From Kushneria aurantia DSM 21353 (lineage in GTDB: Bacteria > Pseudomonadota > Gammaproteobacteria > Pseudomonadales > Halomonadaceae), in the NCBI RefSeq assembly GCF_000382245.1, contig NZ_KB907878.1, forward strand, positions 1 to 64,000: a stretch of DNA of 64,000 bases, read 5' to 3'. Numbering within the stretch: position 1 is the stretch's first letter; every line of letters starts with the position of its first letter. The notes beneath the pieces are model-generated. The model was not told where the DNA came from. It did not search any database and saw only the letters and a program-made list of their open reading frames with translations. The position numbers were made by a program, and so were the translations under genes. Positions 34,786 through 42,730 of the stretch are shown piece after piece.

Positions 34786-36875
34786 TGCTGGCCTCCGATC
34801 ATCTGCGCTACGCGAATCTGGCGATCTTCGGGCAGCTCGGCCTGGGAGAGCACCACAAGGCTGGGCAGACGCCGGTGCAGGAAGTGCGCCAGCAGCGCTC
34901 GCAGCGAGTGCTGAACCACCAGTACCGGCGTGACGCCACGGCTCTCCTGACGCTGAACGGCCTGTTCGGCCTGCTGCAATAGCGTATCCGCCAGCCCGGG
35001 CTCGAGACCGCCACCGCTGTTGAGCGCCTGGTGCAACATCTGTTCGAGGTTGCCATCCAGCCCGATCACCTCGGCGGGTTCGCTGCCGGGGAAATAGTGC
35101 TGGGTAATGGAGCGCCCCAGCGCCACGCGCACCGCCGCCGTCAACTCCATGGGGTCGGTGGTATGGTTGGCGTGGTCGGCCAGCGTATCGAGGATGGTGC
35201 GCATATCGCGGATCGAGACATCCTCCTCCAGCAGATTCTGCAAAATGCGCGTCAGGGTCGTCAGCGGAACCTGCTTGGGAATCACCTCCTCGACCAGCGA
35301 GGGCGACTCGGCCGATAGCCGATCCAGCAGTTTCTGCGCCTCGCCACGGCCCAGCATTTCGTGGGCGTGCTTGTGCAGCAGATGATTGAGATGGGTGGCC
35401 ACCACGGTACTGGCATCGACGACCGTGAAACCCTGGATCTGTGCCTGATCGCGCTGTCCGGCATCAATCCAGGTGGCCGGCAGGCCGAAGGCCGGGTCGG
35501 TGGTAGCACGCCCTTCCAGTTTACCCGCCGCCTGCCCCGGGTCGATGGCCAGATACTGACCCGGCCAGGCCTCGCCCTGACCGATCGTGACGCCGTTGAG
35601 CGCGATGTGATACTGCTGCGGCTGGAAGGAAAGATTGTCGCGAATGTGCACCACCGGCGGCAGAAAGCCCACTTCCTGAGCGAACTTCTTGCGCAGACTC
35701 TTGATGCGCTTGAGAAGCTCGCCGTCCTGGTTCTGGTCGACCAACGGAATCAGCCGATGCCCGACCTCGAGCCCCAGTGGATCGACCAGTTGAACGTCTT
35801 CCCAGCTCGCCTCACGGTTTTCAGGGGCGGGCGCAGCGGCCTGTTGCTGTTGCCGGCTCTCTTCCTGAACGCGCTGCTGTCGCCCCTGACGCATGACATA
35901 CCAGGCCAGCGCGCCCAGCAGAAAGGTAAACAGCAGGAAGACGAAGTTGGGCATGCCGGGCACCAGCCCCAGCAGCCCGACAACACCGGCAGCCAGGATC
36001 AGCACCCGCGGATTGTTGAAAAGCTGTCCCAGTAGCTGATGGCCGACGTCCTGATCGGTATTGACGCGGGAGACCGTCACGCCGGCGGCAGTCGAGATGA
36101 TCAGCGCCGGGATCTGGCTGACGAGGCCGTCACCGATGGTCAACAGCGTGTAGGAGCGCGCCGCCTCGCCGGCGGAAAGATCGTGCTGCGCCATGCCGAT
36201 GATCAGACCGCCGATAATGTTGATGATCATAATCAAAATGCCGGCGATGGCATCGCCGCGCACGAACTTGCTGGCGCCGTCCATGGAGCCGAAGAAGTCC
36301 GCCTCCTGAGAGATCACCTCGCGCCGCTCGCGCGCCTGGTTTTCGTCGATCAGACCGGCATTGAGGTCGGCGTCGATCGCCATCTGCTTGCCGGGCATGG
36401 CATCCAGGATAAAGCGCGCGCCCACTTCGGCGATACGGCCGGCGCCCTTGGTGATGACCATGAAGTTGATCACCACCAGAATGATGAAGATCACCAGGCC
36501 GACGGCGAAATTGCCACCAACCAGAAAGGCCGAGAAGGCCTCGATCACGTTACCCGCGGCGCCATCGCCGGTATGGCCCTGCAGCAGGATGACGCGCGTC
36601 GAGGCGATGTTGAGCGACAGCCGCAGCAGCGTCGAGAACAAGAGCACCGCCGGAAAGGCGGCAAAATCCAGCGGTTTGCTGGTAAACATGCTCACCAGCA
36701 GCACCATGATCGACAGCGCAATATTGAAGGTGAACAGCAGATCGAGCAGAAATGGCGGCAGCGGCAGCACCATCATCGACAGGATCATCAGAATCAGTAT
36801 CGGCCCTGCCAGGTATTTGAGCTGACTCGGCTGATTCAGTCCGCTGCCGCGGAAAAGCCCGTTCAGTGCGTTCAT
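34782..36875 (-). CDS. flhA: Flagellar export gate protein FlhA
   Basis: A 697-residue inner-membrane protein. About eight TM helices are in the N-terminal ~330 residues, including the conserved FHIPEP-type region (V-I-T-K-G-A-G-R-I-A-E-V-G-A-R-F and L-D-A-M-P-G-K-Q-M-A-I-D). A large cytoplasmic domain follows that docks FliI, FliJ and chaperone-substrate complexes. Full length for the family; ATG start. Confidence 0.97.
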   Translation of the reverse strand: MNALNGLFRGSGLNQPSQLKYLAGPILILMILSMMVLPLPPFLLDLLFTFNIALSIMVLLVSMFTSKPLDFAAFPAVLLFSTLLRLSLNIASTRVILLQGHTGDGAAGNVIEAFSAFLVGGNFAVGLVIFIILVVINFMVITKGAGRIAEVGARFILDAMPGKQMAIDADLNAGLIDENQARERREVISQEADFFGSMDGASKFVRGDAIAGILIMIINIIGGLIIGMAQHDLSAGEAARSYTLLTIGDGLVSQIPALIISTAAGVTVSRVNTDQDVGHQLLGQLFNNPRVLILAAGVVGLLGLVPGMPNFVFLLFTFLLGALAWYVMRQGRQQRVQEESRQQQQAAAPAPENREASWEDVQLVDPLGLEVGHRLIPLVDQNQDGELLKRIKSLRKKFAQEVGFLPPVVHIRDNLSFQPQQYHIALNGVTIGQGEAWPGQYLAIDPGQAAGKLEGRATTDPAFGLPATWIDAGQRDQAQIQGFTVVDASTVVATHLNHLLHKHAHEMLGRGEAQKLLDRLSAESPSLVEEVIPKQVPLTTLTRILQNLLEEDVSIRDMRTILDTLADHANHTTDPMELTAAVRVALGRSITQHYFPGSEPAEVIGLDGNLEQMLHQALNSGGGLEPGLADTLLQQAEQAVQRQESRGVTPVLVVQHSLRALLAHFLHRRLPSLVVLSQAELPEDRQIRVAQMIGGQQ

Positions 36876-36953
36876 ATCAGTATCCGAAAGTACACAGCAC
36901 TGCCAGGTGGCAGCGATGTAGAAACGTCATGAAAAACCTGCAGTGCGCTGTGG

Positions 36954-38120
36954 TCACGGCGGCGGGCCATCCCGTGAAGCCGTCTGCTGCGGTGCATAGG
37001 CCATCTCCGGCGGCACCTCGATATCGCTCGGCGCAGTGGGTACCCACCCGCCTTCGCTGCGAAAGCGCTTGAGCTGAAATACCCAGGCAAGCACTTCCGC
37101 CACGGCGGTATAGAGTTGCGCCGGAATCTCCTGGTCCAGATCGCCGAAGCGATAGAGCGAGCGTGCCAGCGCCGGCGCTTCCAGAAAAGGCACGCGATGC
37201 TCGCGACCCAGCTCGCGAATGCGTCCGGCCACCTTGTCGGCGCCCTTGGCGACAACCCGGGGAGCCCCCATCTGATCCTCCCTGTAGACCAGCGCCACGG
37301 CGAAATGGGTCGGGTTGGTAATGATCACATCGGCATCGGGCACCTGACTCATCATGCGTTGTCGGGCAGCGGCCTGCTGCTGCTGGCGAATACGCCCCTT
37401 GACCTGGGGGTCGCCCTCCGACTCCTTGTGCTCCTGCTTGATATCGTGGCGACTCATGCGCAGCTTCTTGGTATGACTCCAGAGCTGGTAGGGCACGTCG
37501 ATCAGAATCACCACGATAAAAGAGAGCATGATCAGTGCACAGCAGGTCAGCACCATCATCAGAGCATGTTGGATCGCGGTCTGAATATTTTCGTTGGCCA
37601 GTCCCAGCAATGCTCCCTGCTGATAGTAGAGATAGATGGCAGCGATCAACCCGATCAAAATCGACTTGGCAATCGTCTTGGCAAGTTCGGCAAGAATCTG
37701 GCTGGAGAACAGGCGCTTGAATCCGGAGAGCGGGTTCAGGCGTTTGGCATCGAACTTGAGTGACTTGGTGGAGAACAGCCAGCCGCCCAGCGCCATCGGC
37801 GCGAACAGCGCGATCAGTGTCATGATGCCCAGTATGGGGGCGATCGCCAGCAGCGCCTGGCGTGCCACCTCGAACACATGGATCATCATTACCTGCGGGT
37901 CGCGAGCTACCGCCGTTTCAAACGACATCGAAGAACTCATGATGCGACCCAGATGATCGCCCATCCAGCTCATGGTCAGCCAAAGGCCGCCGATGCCGAC
38001 CATCAGCATCATGAAGGTGGTCAGCTCTCGCGAACGCGCAATCTGGCCCTCCTCACGCGCCTTTTCAAGGCGTCGTGCTGTGGGCTCTTCGGTTTTCTCT
38101 TCATCACTGTCGTCTGCCAT
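36954..38120 (-). CDS. flhB: Flagellar export switch protein FlhB
   Basis: A 388-residue protein with four TM helices and a cytoplasmic autocleaving domain. The NPTH cleavage site is at 269-272, followed by FAVALVY. Together with FliK it switches export from hook to filament proteins. Last ~35 residues form a Pro-rich tail. A separate gene at 48611-48892 encodes only the post-NPTH part of this fold. Confidence 0.97.
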   Translation of the reverse strand: MADDSDEEKTEEPTARRLEKAREEGQIARSRELTTFMMLMVGIGGLWLTMSWMGDHLGRIMSSSMSFETAVARDPQVMMIHVFEVARQALLAIAPILGIMTLIALFAPMALGGWLFSTKSLKFDAKRLNPLSGFKRLFSSQILAELAKTIAKSILIGLIAAIYLYYQQGALLGLANENIQTAIQHALMMVLTCCALIMLSFIVVILIDVPYQLWSHTKKLRMSRHDIKQEHKESEGDPQVKGRIRQQQQAAARQRMMSQVPDADVIITNPTHFAVALVYREDQMGAPRVVAKGADKVAGRIRELGREHRVPFLEAPALARSLYRFGDLDQEIPAQLYTAVAEVLAWVFQLKRFRSEGGWVPTAPSDIEVPPEMAYAPQQTASRDGPPP

Positions 38121-38190
38121 ATCCTGCCCGTCTATCGGGTTCGGTCTACTCAGGCGACATTTTGTGCGGGGTGGTCGACGGGGTATTGCC

Positions 38191-38220
38191 CGAATAGCCC
38201 CGTCGCAGCGGAGCTATTCG
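38191..38220. repeat. Inverted repeat between cheZ and flhB
   Basis: CGAATAGC at 38191-38198 is the exact complement of GCTATTCG at 38213-38220 with a GC-rich 14-base loop. There is no adjacent T-run, so it is not a standard terminator; it may attenuate read-through from che into flhB. Confidence 0.5.
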
Positions 38221-38251
38221 AGCAATGGGAGGAATCGGCTGCGGCCGGGAC

Positions 38252-38908
38252 TCAGAAACCGAGGCTGTCGAGCAGATCGTCGACCTGCCCCTGGTCGGTC
38301 ACCACATCGGGCGCATCCTTTTTGACCTGGGGCCCGTTGAGCAGCTCATCCGATTTGTTTTTCACTCTGACTCGCTCGCGCATGTTCTCGGTCGGAGTGC
38401 TCTCGATCAGCACCTGTATCAATTCACTTTCGATCTCGTGGATCATGTCCATCATCTTCTTGATGACCTGACCGGTGAGGTCCTGGAAGTCCTGCGCCAT
38501 CATGACTTCCATCAGCTGACTCTGGGTAGCCCGAGTCTGCTCCGGTATCCACTCGAGATAGGCGCGTGTATCCGCCACCAGGTCGCGGGCCTGCTGATCC
38601 TCGAGCGGCTGATCGAACCACTGATCCCAGCGCCCGGCCAGTTCGCCAGCCTGCTTTTCGATGTTTTCCTGAATCGGCTGGGCGGCTTCACTGGCGTTAA
38701 GCGAACGCTCTGCCGCCTGTTCGGTCATGCTGGCGATATAACCCAGTCGGTCACGGGAGTCGGGAATCGCCTGGGCGGCTTTTTCGACTTCCTTGTCGAG
38801 ACCGAGTTCGCGCATATTGTCACGCAGAGAACGTGTCAGCTGACCGATGCGAGCAATCAGGTCGGTGTTGAGCGTTTCGTCGCTCTCTGAACGAGAATCG
38901 GATGTCAT
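38252..38908 (-). CDS. cheZ: CheY-P phosphatase CheZ
   Basis: A 218-residue helical protein that removes phosphate from CheY. The start at 38908 has a GGGAGA site. The catalytic-helix region M-A-Q-D-F-Q-D-L-T-G-Q-V-I-K-K-M-M-D carries the Asp and Gln of the family. The C-terminus ends Q-V-D-D-L-L-D-S-L-G-F, the CheY-binding peptide. Confidence 0.96.
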   Translation of the reverse strand: MTSDSRSESDETLNTDLIARIGQLTRSLRDNMRELGLDKEVEKAAQAIPDSRDRLGYIASMTEQAAERSLNASEAAQPIQENIEKQAGELAGRWDQWFDQPLEDQQARDLVADTRAYLEWIPEQTRATQSQLMEVMMAQDFQDLTGQVIKKMMDMIHEIESELIQVLIESTPTENMRERVRVKNKSDELLNGPQVKKDAPDVVTDQGQVDDLLDSLGF

Positions 38909-38939
38909 GTCGTTATCTCCCGATAGCTGCTGGAGGCCT

Positions 38940-39329
38940 TCACTTGTCGAGCTTTTCAAAAATCTTGTTGAGCTTCTCTTCAAGCGTTGCGGCAGTGAAG
39001 GGCTTGACCACATAGCCATTGGCGCCGGCCTGGGCCGCGGCAATGATGTTCTCCTTCTTGGCCTCGGCGGTTACCATCAGCACCGGCAGATGCTTGAGGC
39101 TGTCATCGGCACGAATCTGCTTGAGCATCTCCAGACCGTCCAGATTGGGCATGTTCCAGTCGGTCACCACAAACTCGAAGCTATCGGCGCGCAGCCTCGA
39201 CAGCGCCTCGGCGCCGTCCTCGGCCTCTTCGACGTTGGTGAACCCCAGCTCCTTGAGCAGGTTACGCACGATACGTCGCATGGTGGGAAAGTCGTCCACC
39301 ACCAACATATGCATATTCTTGTCGACCAT
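38940..39329 (-). CDS. cheY: Chemotaxis response regulator CheY
   Basis: A 129-residue single-domain receiver. The acidic pocket is D12/D13, the phosphorylation site is D57 ([15 protein letters not shown]), and Thr (MVTAEA) and Lys (YVVKPF) complete it. Numbering equals that of E. coli CheY. CheA phosphorylates it; it then binds FliM. GGGAGGA precedes the ATG. Confidence 0.97.
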   Translation of the reverse strand: MVDKNMHMLVVDDFPTMRRIVRNLLKELGFTNVEEAEDGAEALSRLRADSFEFVVTDWNMPNLDGLEMLKQIRADDSLKHLPVLMVTAEAKKENIIAAAQAGANGYVVKPFTAATLEEKLNKIFEKLDK

Positions 39330-39378
39330 TGCTGCTATTCCTCCCCCTTGATGCCCTGAAGGCCTGTTGAAAATCTGC

Positions 39379-40446
39379 TCATACCCGCATCGACTGCCGG
39401 TTGTCCCCGCCCAGATGAGCCAGAGCACGCTCGCACATACTGGAAATGGAAACCACCTCGCATGCGGCATCCAGCGCGATCGCCTCGCGTGGCATGCCGA
39501 ATACGACGCAGCTGGCTTCGTCCTGCGCCAGCGTCCAGGCGCCCGCCTGACGCATCTTCAAAAGCCCCTGAGCACCATCCTTGCCCATACCGGTGAGCAG
39601 AATACCGATGGCATTCTTGCCTGCACCAGCAGCAGCGGATTCAAACAGCGCATCGACCGAAGGGCGATGGCGGTTGATGGGCGGGTCTTCACCCAGGGAC
39701 ACCACATAGTTGGCGCCGCTGCGTGCCAATCGTAGATGTGACGTGCCCCCCGGTGCCAGATAGGCGTGTCCGGGCAGCACCCTTTCACCGTCGACCGCCT
39801 CCTTGACGCTGATGCGACACAGACTGTCCAGTCGCGCGGCAAAAGAGCGGGTAAAGCCGGCCGGCATATGCTGGGTGATCAGCACCGCCGGGCTGTCCGG
39901 CGGCAGCGGCATCAGAAACTCGCGAATCGCTTCGGTACCACCGGTGGAAGCGCCCACGATCAGCAGCTTCTCACTGGAGTAGAGCGGTGCCCTGAGCGTT
40001 TTGGTCGGCGGCGCCGGCTGCGACGGTGAAGCGGGTTTTTTAAGCCTTGCCCGCGACGCCACGCGAATCTTGTCGGTAATTTCGCGGGCGTACTCCACCA
40101 TGCCATCGCGGATGCCCAGCTGCGGTTTGGTAACGAAGTCGACTGCGCCAAGCTCCAGTGCTCGCATGGTCACTTCGGAGCCTCGTGCGGTCAGTGAAGA
40201 GACCATGACCACCGGCATGGGGCGAAGACGCATCAGACGTTCAAGGAAATCAAGGCCATCCATGCGCGGCATCTCGACATCCAGCGTCAAAACGTCCGGG
40301 TTATGCTGTTTGATCAGCTCACGCGCGACCAGCGGATCAGGCGCGGTGGCGACCACTTCCATGTCGGACTCCTGGTTGATGATTTCGCTGATCAGGCTGC
40401 GAATCAGCGCCGAATCATCAACACATAACACCTTGATTCTATTCAC
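39379..40446 (-). CDS. cheB: Chemotaxis methylesterase/deamidase CheB
   Basis: A 355-residue protein. It has an N-terminal receiver domain (phospho-acceptor D56, [12 protein letters not shown]), a linker, and a C-terminal methylesterase domain. The catalytic triad is S167 (GASTGG), H193 (TQHMPAGF) and D290 (GMGKDGAQG). It demethylates receptors in adaptation, opposing CheR. Overlaps cheD by 4 bases. Confidence 0.97.
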   Translation of the reverse strand: MNRIKVLCVDDSALIRSLISEIINQESDMEVVATAPDPLVARELIKQHNPDVLTLDVEMPRMDGLDFLERLMRLRPMPVVMVSSLTARGSEVTMRALELGAVDFVTKPQLGIRDGMVEYAREITDKIRVASRARLKKPASPSQPAPPTKTLRAPLYSSEKLLIVGASTGGTEAIREFLMPLPPDSPAVLITQHMPAGFTRSFAARLDSLCRISVKEAVDGERVLPGHAYLAPGGTSHLRLARSGANYVVSLGEDPPINRHRPSVDALFESAAAGAGKNAIGILLTGMGKDGAQGLLKMRQAGAWTLAQDEASCVVFGMPREAIALDAACEVVSISSMCERALAHLGGDNRQSMRV

Positions 40447-41057
40447 CTCAGTGCTCCCTTGATATCTGCCGCCAGAGCCGGCGGCGGTGCCTCATCAAGC
40501 AGTGATGCCAGCAGCTTCTTCTCGCGTTGCTGTAAATTGTCGCTACCCTGAAGGCGTTTCAGTCGCGCCTGCCCGGTAGCAGGCAGGTAATGCACTCGGC
40601 GGGCATAGCTATTGTTTAAATCCTGTGCCAGCAGTGGGATACCGGCCCGCTCGAGCCAGTCAACGGCAAATTCGCTGTTGGCCTGCCCCACTCGAGACGC
40701 CATGCCGGATATCACCATCCCACCGCCAAACAGTTTGGCCTCCAGGTGCTGCCGTTTACCGCCCCGCCGGCAGATCTCTTCAACCAGAGTGGTCATGGCC
40801 GCCTCGCCGTAGCGCAGCCGCGAACCGCTATGATCGCGGCTGCCATCGCCGGGCAGCATGAAGTGATTCATACCACCGATCCCCGCACGTGGATCGCGAA
40901 TACAGGCCGACACACAGGAACCCAGTACGGTAGCAAGCACCATCGGCTTGTGAGTGACGAAATATTCGCCGGGCAGCACCTTGATCGCCTCAAGGTTGTC
41001 ATCGCGGTCAAAATAAAAGTGGCTTGCCAATCCATGGCCAATTTCGTCGCTGATCAA
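40443..41057 (-). CDS. cheD: Receptor glutamine deamidase CheD
   Basis: A 204-residue CheD. The catalytic Cys is in [10 protein letters not shown] and the His in G-G-M-N-H-F-M-L-P. CheD deamidates receptor Gln residues. The start appears to be TTG, 2 bases after the cheR stop. Enteric bacteria lack cheD, so this chemotaxis set is a hybrid with both CheD and CheZ. Confidence 0.94.
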   Translation of the reverse strand: MISDEIGHGLASHFYFDRDDNLEAIKVLPGEYFVTHKPMVLATVLGSCVSACIRDPRAGIGGMNHFMLPGDGSRDHSGSRLRYGEAAMTTLVEEICRRGGKRQHLEAKLFGGGMVISGMASRVGQANSEFAVDWLERAGIPLLAQDLNNSYARRVHYLPATGQARLKRLQGSDNLQQREKKLLASLLDEAPPPALAADIKGALR

Positions 41058-41059
41058 TT

Positions 41060-41896
41060 TTATCGCCCCGTCTTCCCTAGCCCGTAGACCGTATGACCGC
41101 GCAATTTGAAAGCATCGGTCAGATAGGTAAAGTTTTCGGAGTGGCCCGCGAAAAGCAGACCATCCGATTTGAGCAGAGGCGCAAACCTTTCAAGAATTTT
41201 TTTCTGTGTTTCCTTCTCGAAATAGATCATGACATTACGGCAGAATATGGCATCGAAGGGCCCCTCCAGATCCCACCTTGGTCCCAGAAGGTTCAACGAC
41301 TTGAAGCGCACCATCGGGAAAATTTTCGGATTGACGCGTGCTACACCGGTTCGCGCGCCGGTACCACGCATGAAAAACTTTTTCAGCGTTTCAGAGGGCA
41401 GCTTTTCGACCTGATTGAGCGGATAAATACCTTCACTGGCAACGGCAAGTGCTCGGGTATCAATATCGGTGGCCGTAATAATGGCATTCTGCGCTGCACT
41501 GCCGAGCGCATCCGACACCGTCATGGCCAGCGACCAGGGCTCTTCACCGGTCGAAGCGGCGCAACACCATATTTTTACCGGCTCTTTTCTGTCTCTGATG
41601 TGATCGGCAAGAATAGGAAAGTGATGGGCCTCGCGAAAAAATGAAGTCAGATTGGTGGTCAATGCGTTGACAAAATGCTCCCACTCTTTCGCCTCGGCAT
41701 GACCATCCAGCATGTCCAGATACTTCTTGAACTGCATCATGCCCAGCGTCCGCACCCTTCTTGCCAAACGGCTATACACCATCTCCTTTTTATGCATGGC
41801 AAGTGCAATGCCGGCACGTTCGTGTATCAGACGCCGAACACGCTCGAAATCTTCATCTGTCAGCCTCAGATCGCGACTTTCCGCCACTTCTTCCAT
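41060..41896 (-). CDS. cheR: Chemotaxis receptor methyltransferase CheR
   Basis: A 278-residue SAM-dependent methyltransferase. The N-terminal helical domain (E-R-V-R-R-L-I-H-E-R-A-G-I-A-L), the SAM pocket (W-C-C-A-A-S-T-G-E-E-P-W-S), and F-D-A-I-F-C-R-N-V-M-I-Y-F are all diagnostic. It follows a perfect sigma-28 promoter and heads cheRDBYZ. Confidence 0.97.
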   Translation of the reverse strand: MEEVAESRDLRLTDEDFERVRRLIHERAGIALAMHKKEMVYSRLARRVRTLGMMQFKKYLDMLDGHAEAKEWEHFVNALTTNLTSFFREAHHFPILADHIRDRKEPVKIWCCAASTGEEPWSLAMTVSDALGSAAQNAIITATDIDTRALAVASEGIYPLNQVEKLPSETLKKFFMRGTGARTGVARVNPKIFPMVRFKSLNLLGPRWDLEGPFDAIFCRNVMIYFEKETQKKILERFAPLLKSDGLLFAGHSENFTYLTDAFKLRGHTVYGLGKTGR

Positions 41897-42057
41897 TTTG
41901 ACTACTCCATCCGGCCTGCTGACGAATACCGGCGACCTGAACCACTACAAAGTTGCCACGACCGATGGATCGTCAGTGACTTCGCCCCGCACTGGGGTAA
42001 GCGGCTAACAGGAACTCCTGTTCCAGGATTCAACGACATTACATTGTTTCAGGGATA

Positions 42058-42084
42058 TTATCGGCATCCCGATAGTTTACTTTA
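42058..42084 (-). promoter_or_regulatory. Perfect sigma-28 promoter of cheR
   Basis: Read on the minus strand: TAAA (42084-42081), a 15-base spacer, then GCCGATAA (42065-42058), an exact match to the FliA consensus. It lies in the 278-base gap between cheW and cheR, with a leader of about 150 bases. No gene is seen in the rest of the gap. Confidence 0.85.
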
Positions 42085-42174
42085 ACCTGATAAACCGACA
42101 ATAAATGCTATGGCAATCTCTTGGCTGCGAGCCTTTCATTGCCGGCTATTTTCTTTAGCATGCCGGTCGATTCG

Positions 42175-42663
42175 TCATGTCGCTTCGTCGATAAGGGCCA
42201 TCTCTTCGCTGGTCATAAGCCCCTCAATGTCGACCAGAATCAGCATCCTGTCCTCAAGGCTGCCCAGACCACGAAGATACTGCGTTGAAAGTGTCGCGCC
42301 AAATTCGGGTGCCGGCTTGATCTGATCGGTCGTCAGTGAGAGGACATCCGATACGCCATCGACCACGACCCCGACTACGCGCTTGCCAATATTGAGTACG
42401 ATCACGACAGTTTGTGCCGTAAAGTCGGCGTTACCGATGTTGAACTTGAGGCGAAGGTCGACAATCGGCACGATGACGCCACGCAGATTGGTGACTCCCT
42501 TTATAAAAGAGGGCGCATTGGCAATGCGCGTTACGCCCTCATAGCCGCGAATTTCCTGAACACTCAGAATATCGATGCCGTACTCCTCCTCGCCGAGACG
42601 GAATACCAGAAATTCGTGCCCTTCTCCTTCGATCTTGTGATGATCCGCAGCGGCTGCTTCCAT
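42175..42663 (-). CDS. cheW: Chemotaxis coupling protein CheW
   Basis: A 162-residue adaptor joining CheA to receptors. Typical blocks are [20 protein letters not shown]-like start, [19 protein letters not shown] and [19 protein letters not shown] precedes the ATG. It lies 67 bases after cheA. Confidence 0.97.
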   Translation of the reverse strand: MEAAAADHHKIEGEGHEFLVFRLGEEEYGIDILSVQEIRGYEGVTRIANAPSFIKGVTNLRGVIVPIVDLRLKFNIGNADFTAQTVVIVLNIGKRVVGVVVDGVSDVLSLTTDQIKPAPEFGATLSTQYLRGLGSLEDRMLILVDIEGLMTSEEMALIDEAT

Positions 42664-42730
42664 TGTTCTCTCCTGATTGGCCCTTGATACTGAAGTTAAC
42701 GTCTATGCATTTTTTGAAGGCTGCAAGCCA

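Noticed and set aside
36039-36932. 297-residue frame antisense to flhA
   Set aside because: Shadow frame with extreme His/Gln/Asp content; flhA is certain on the other strand.
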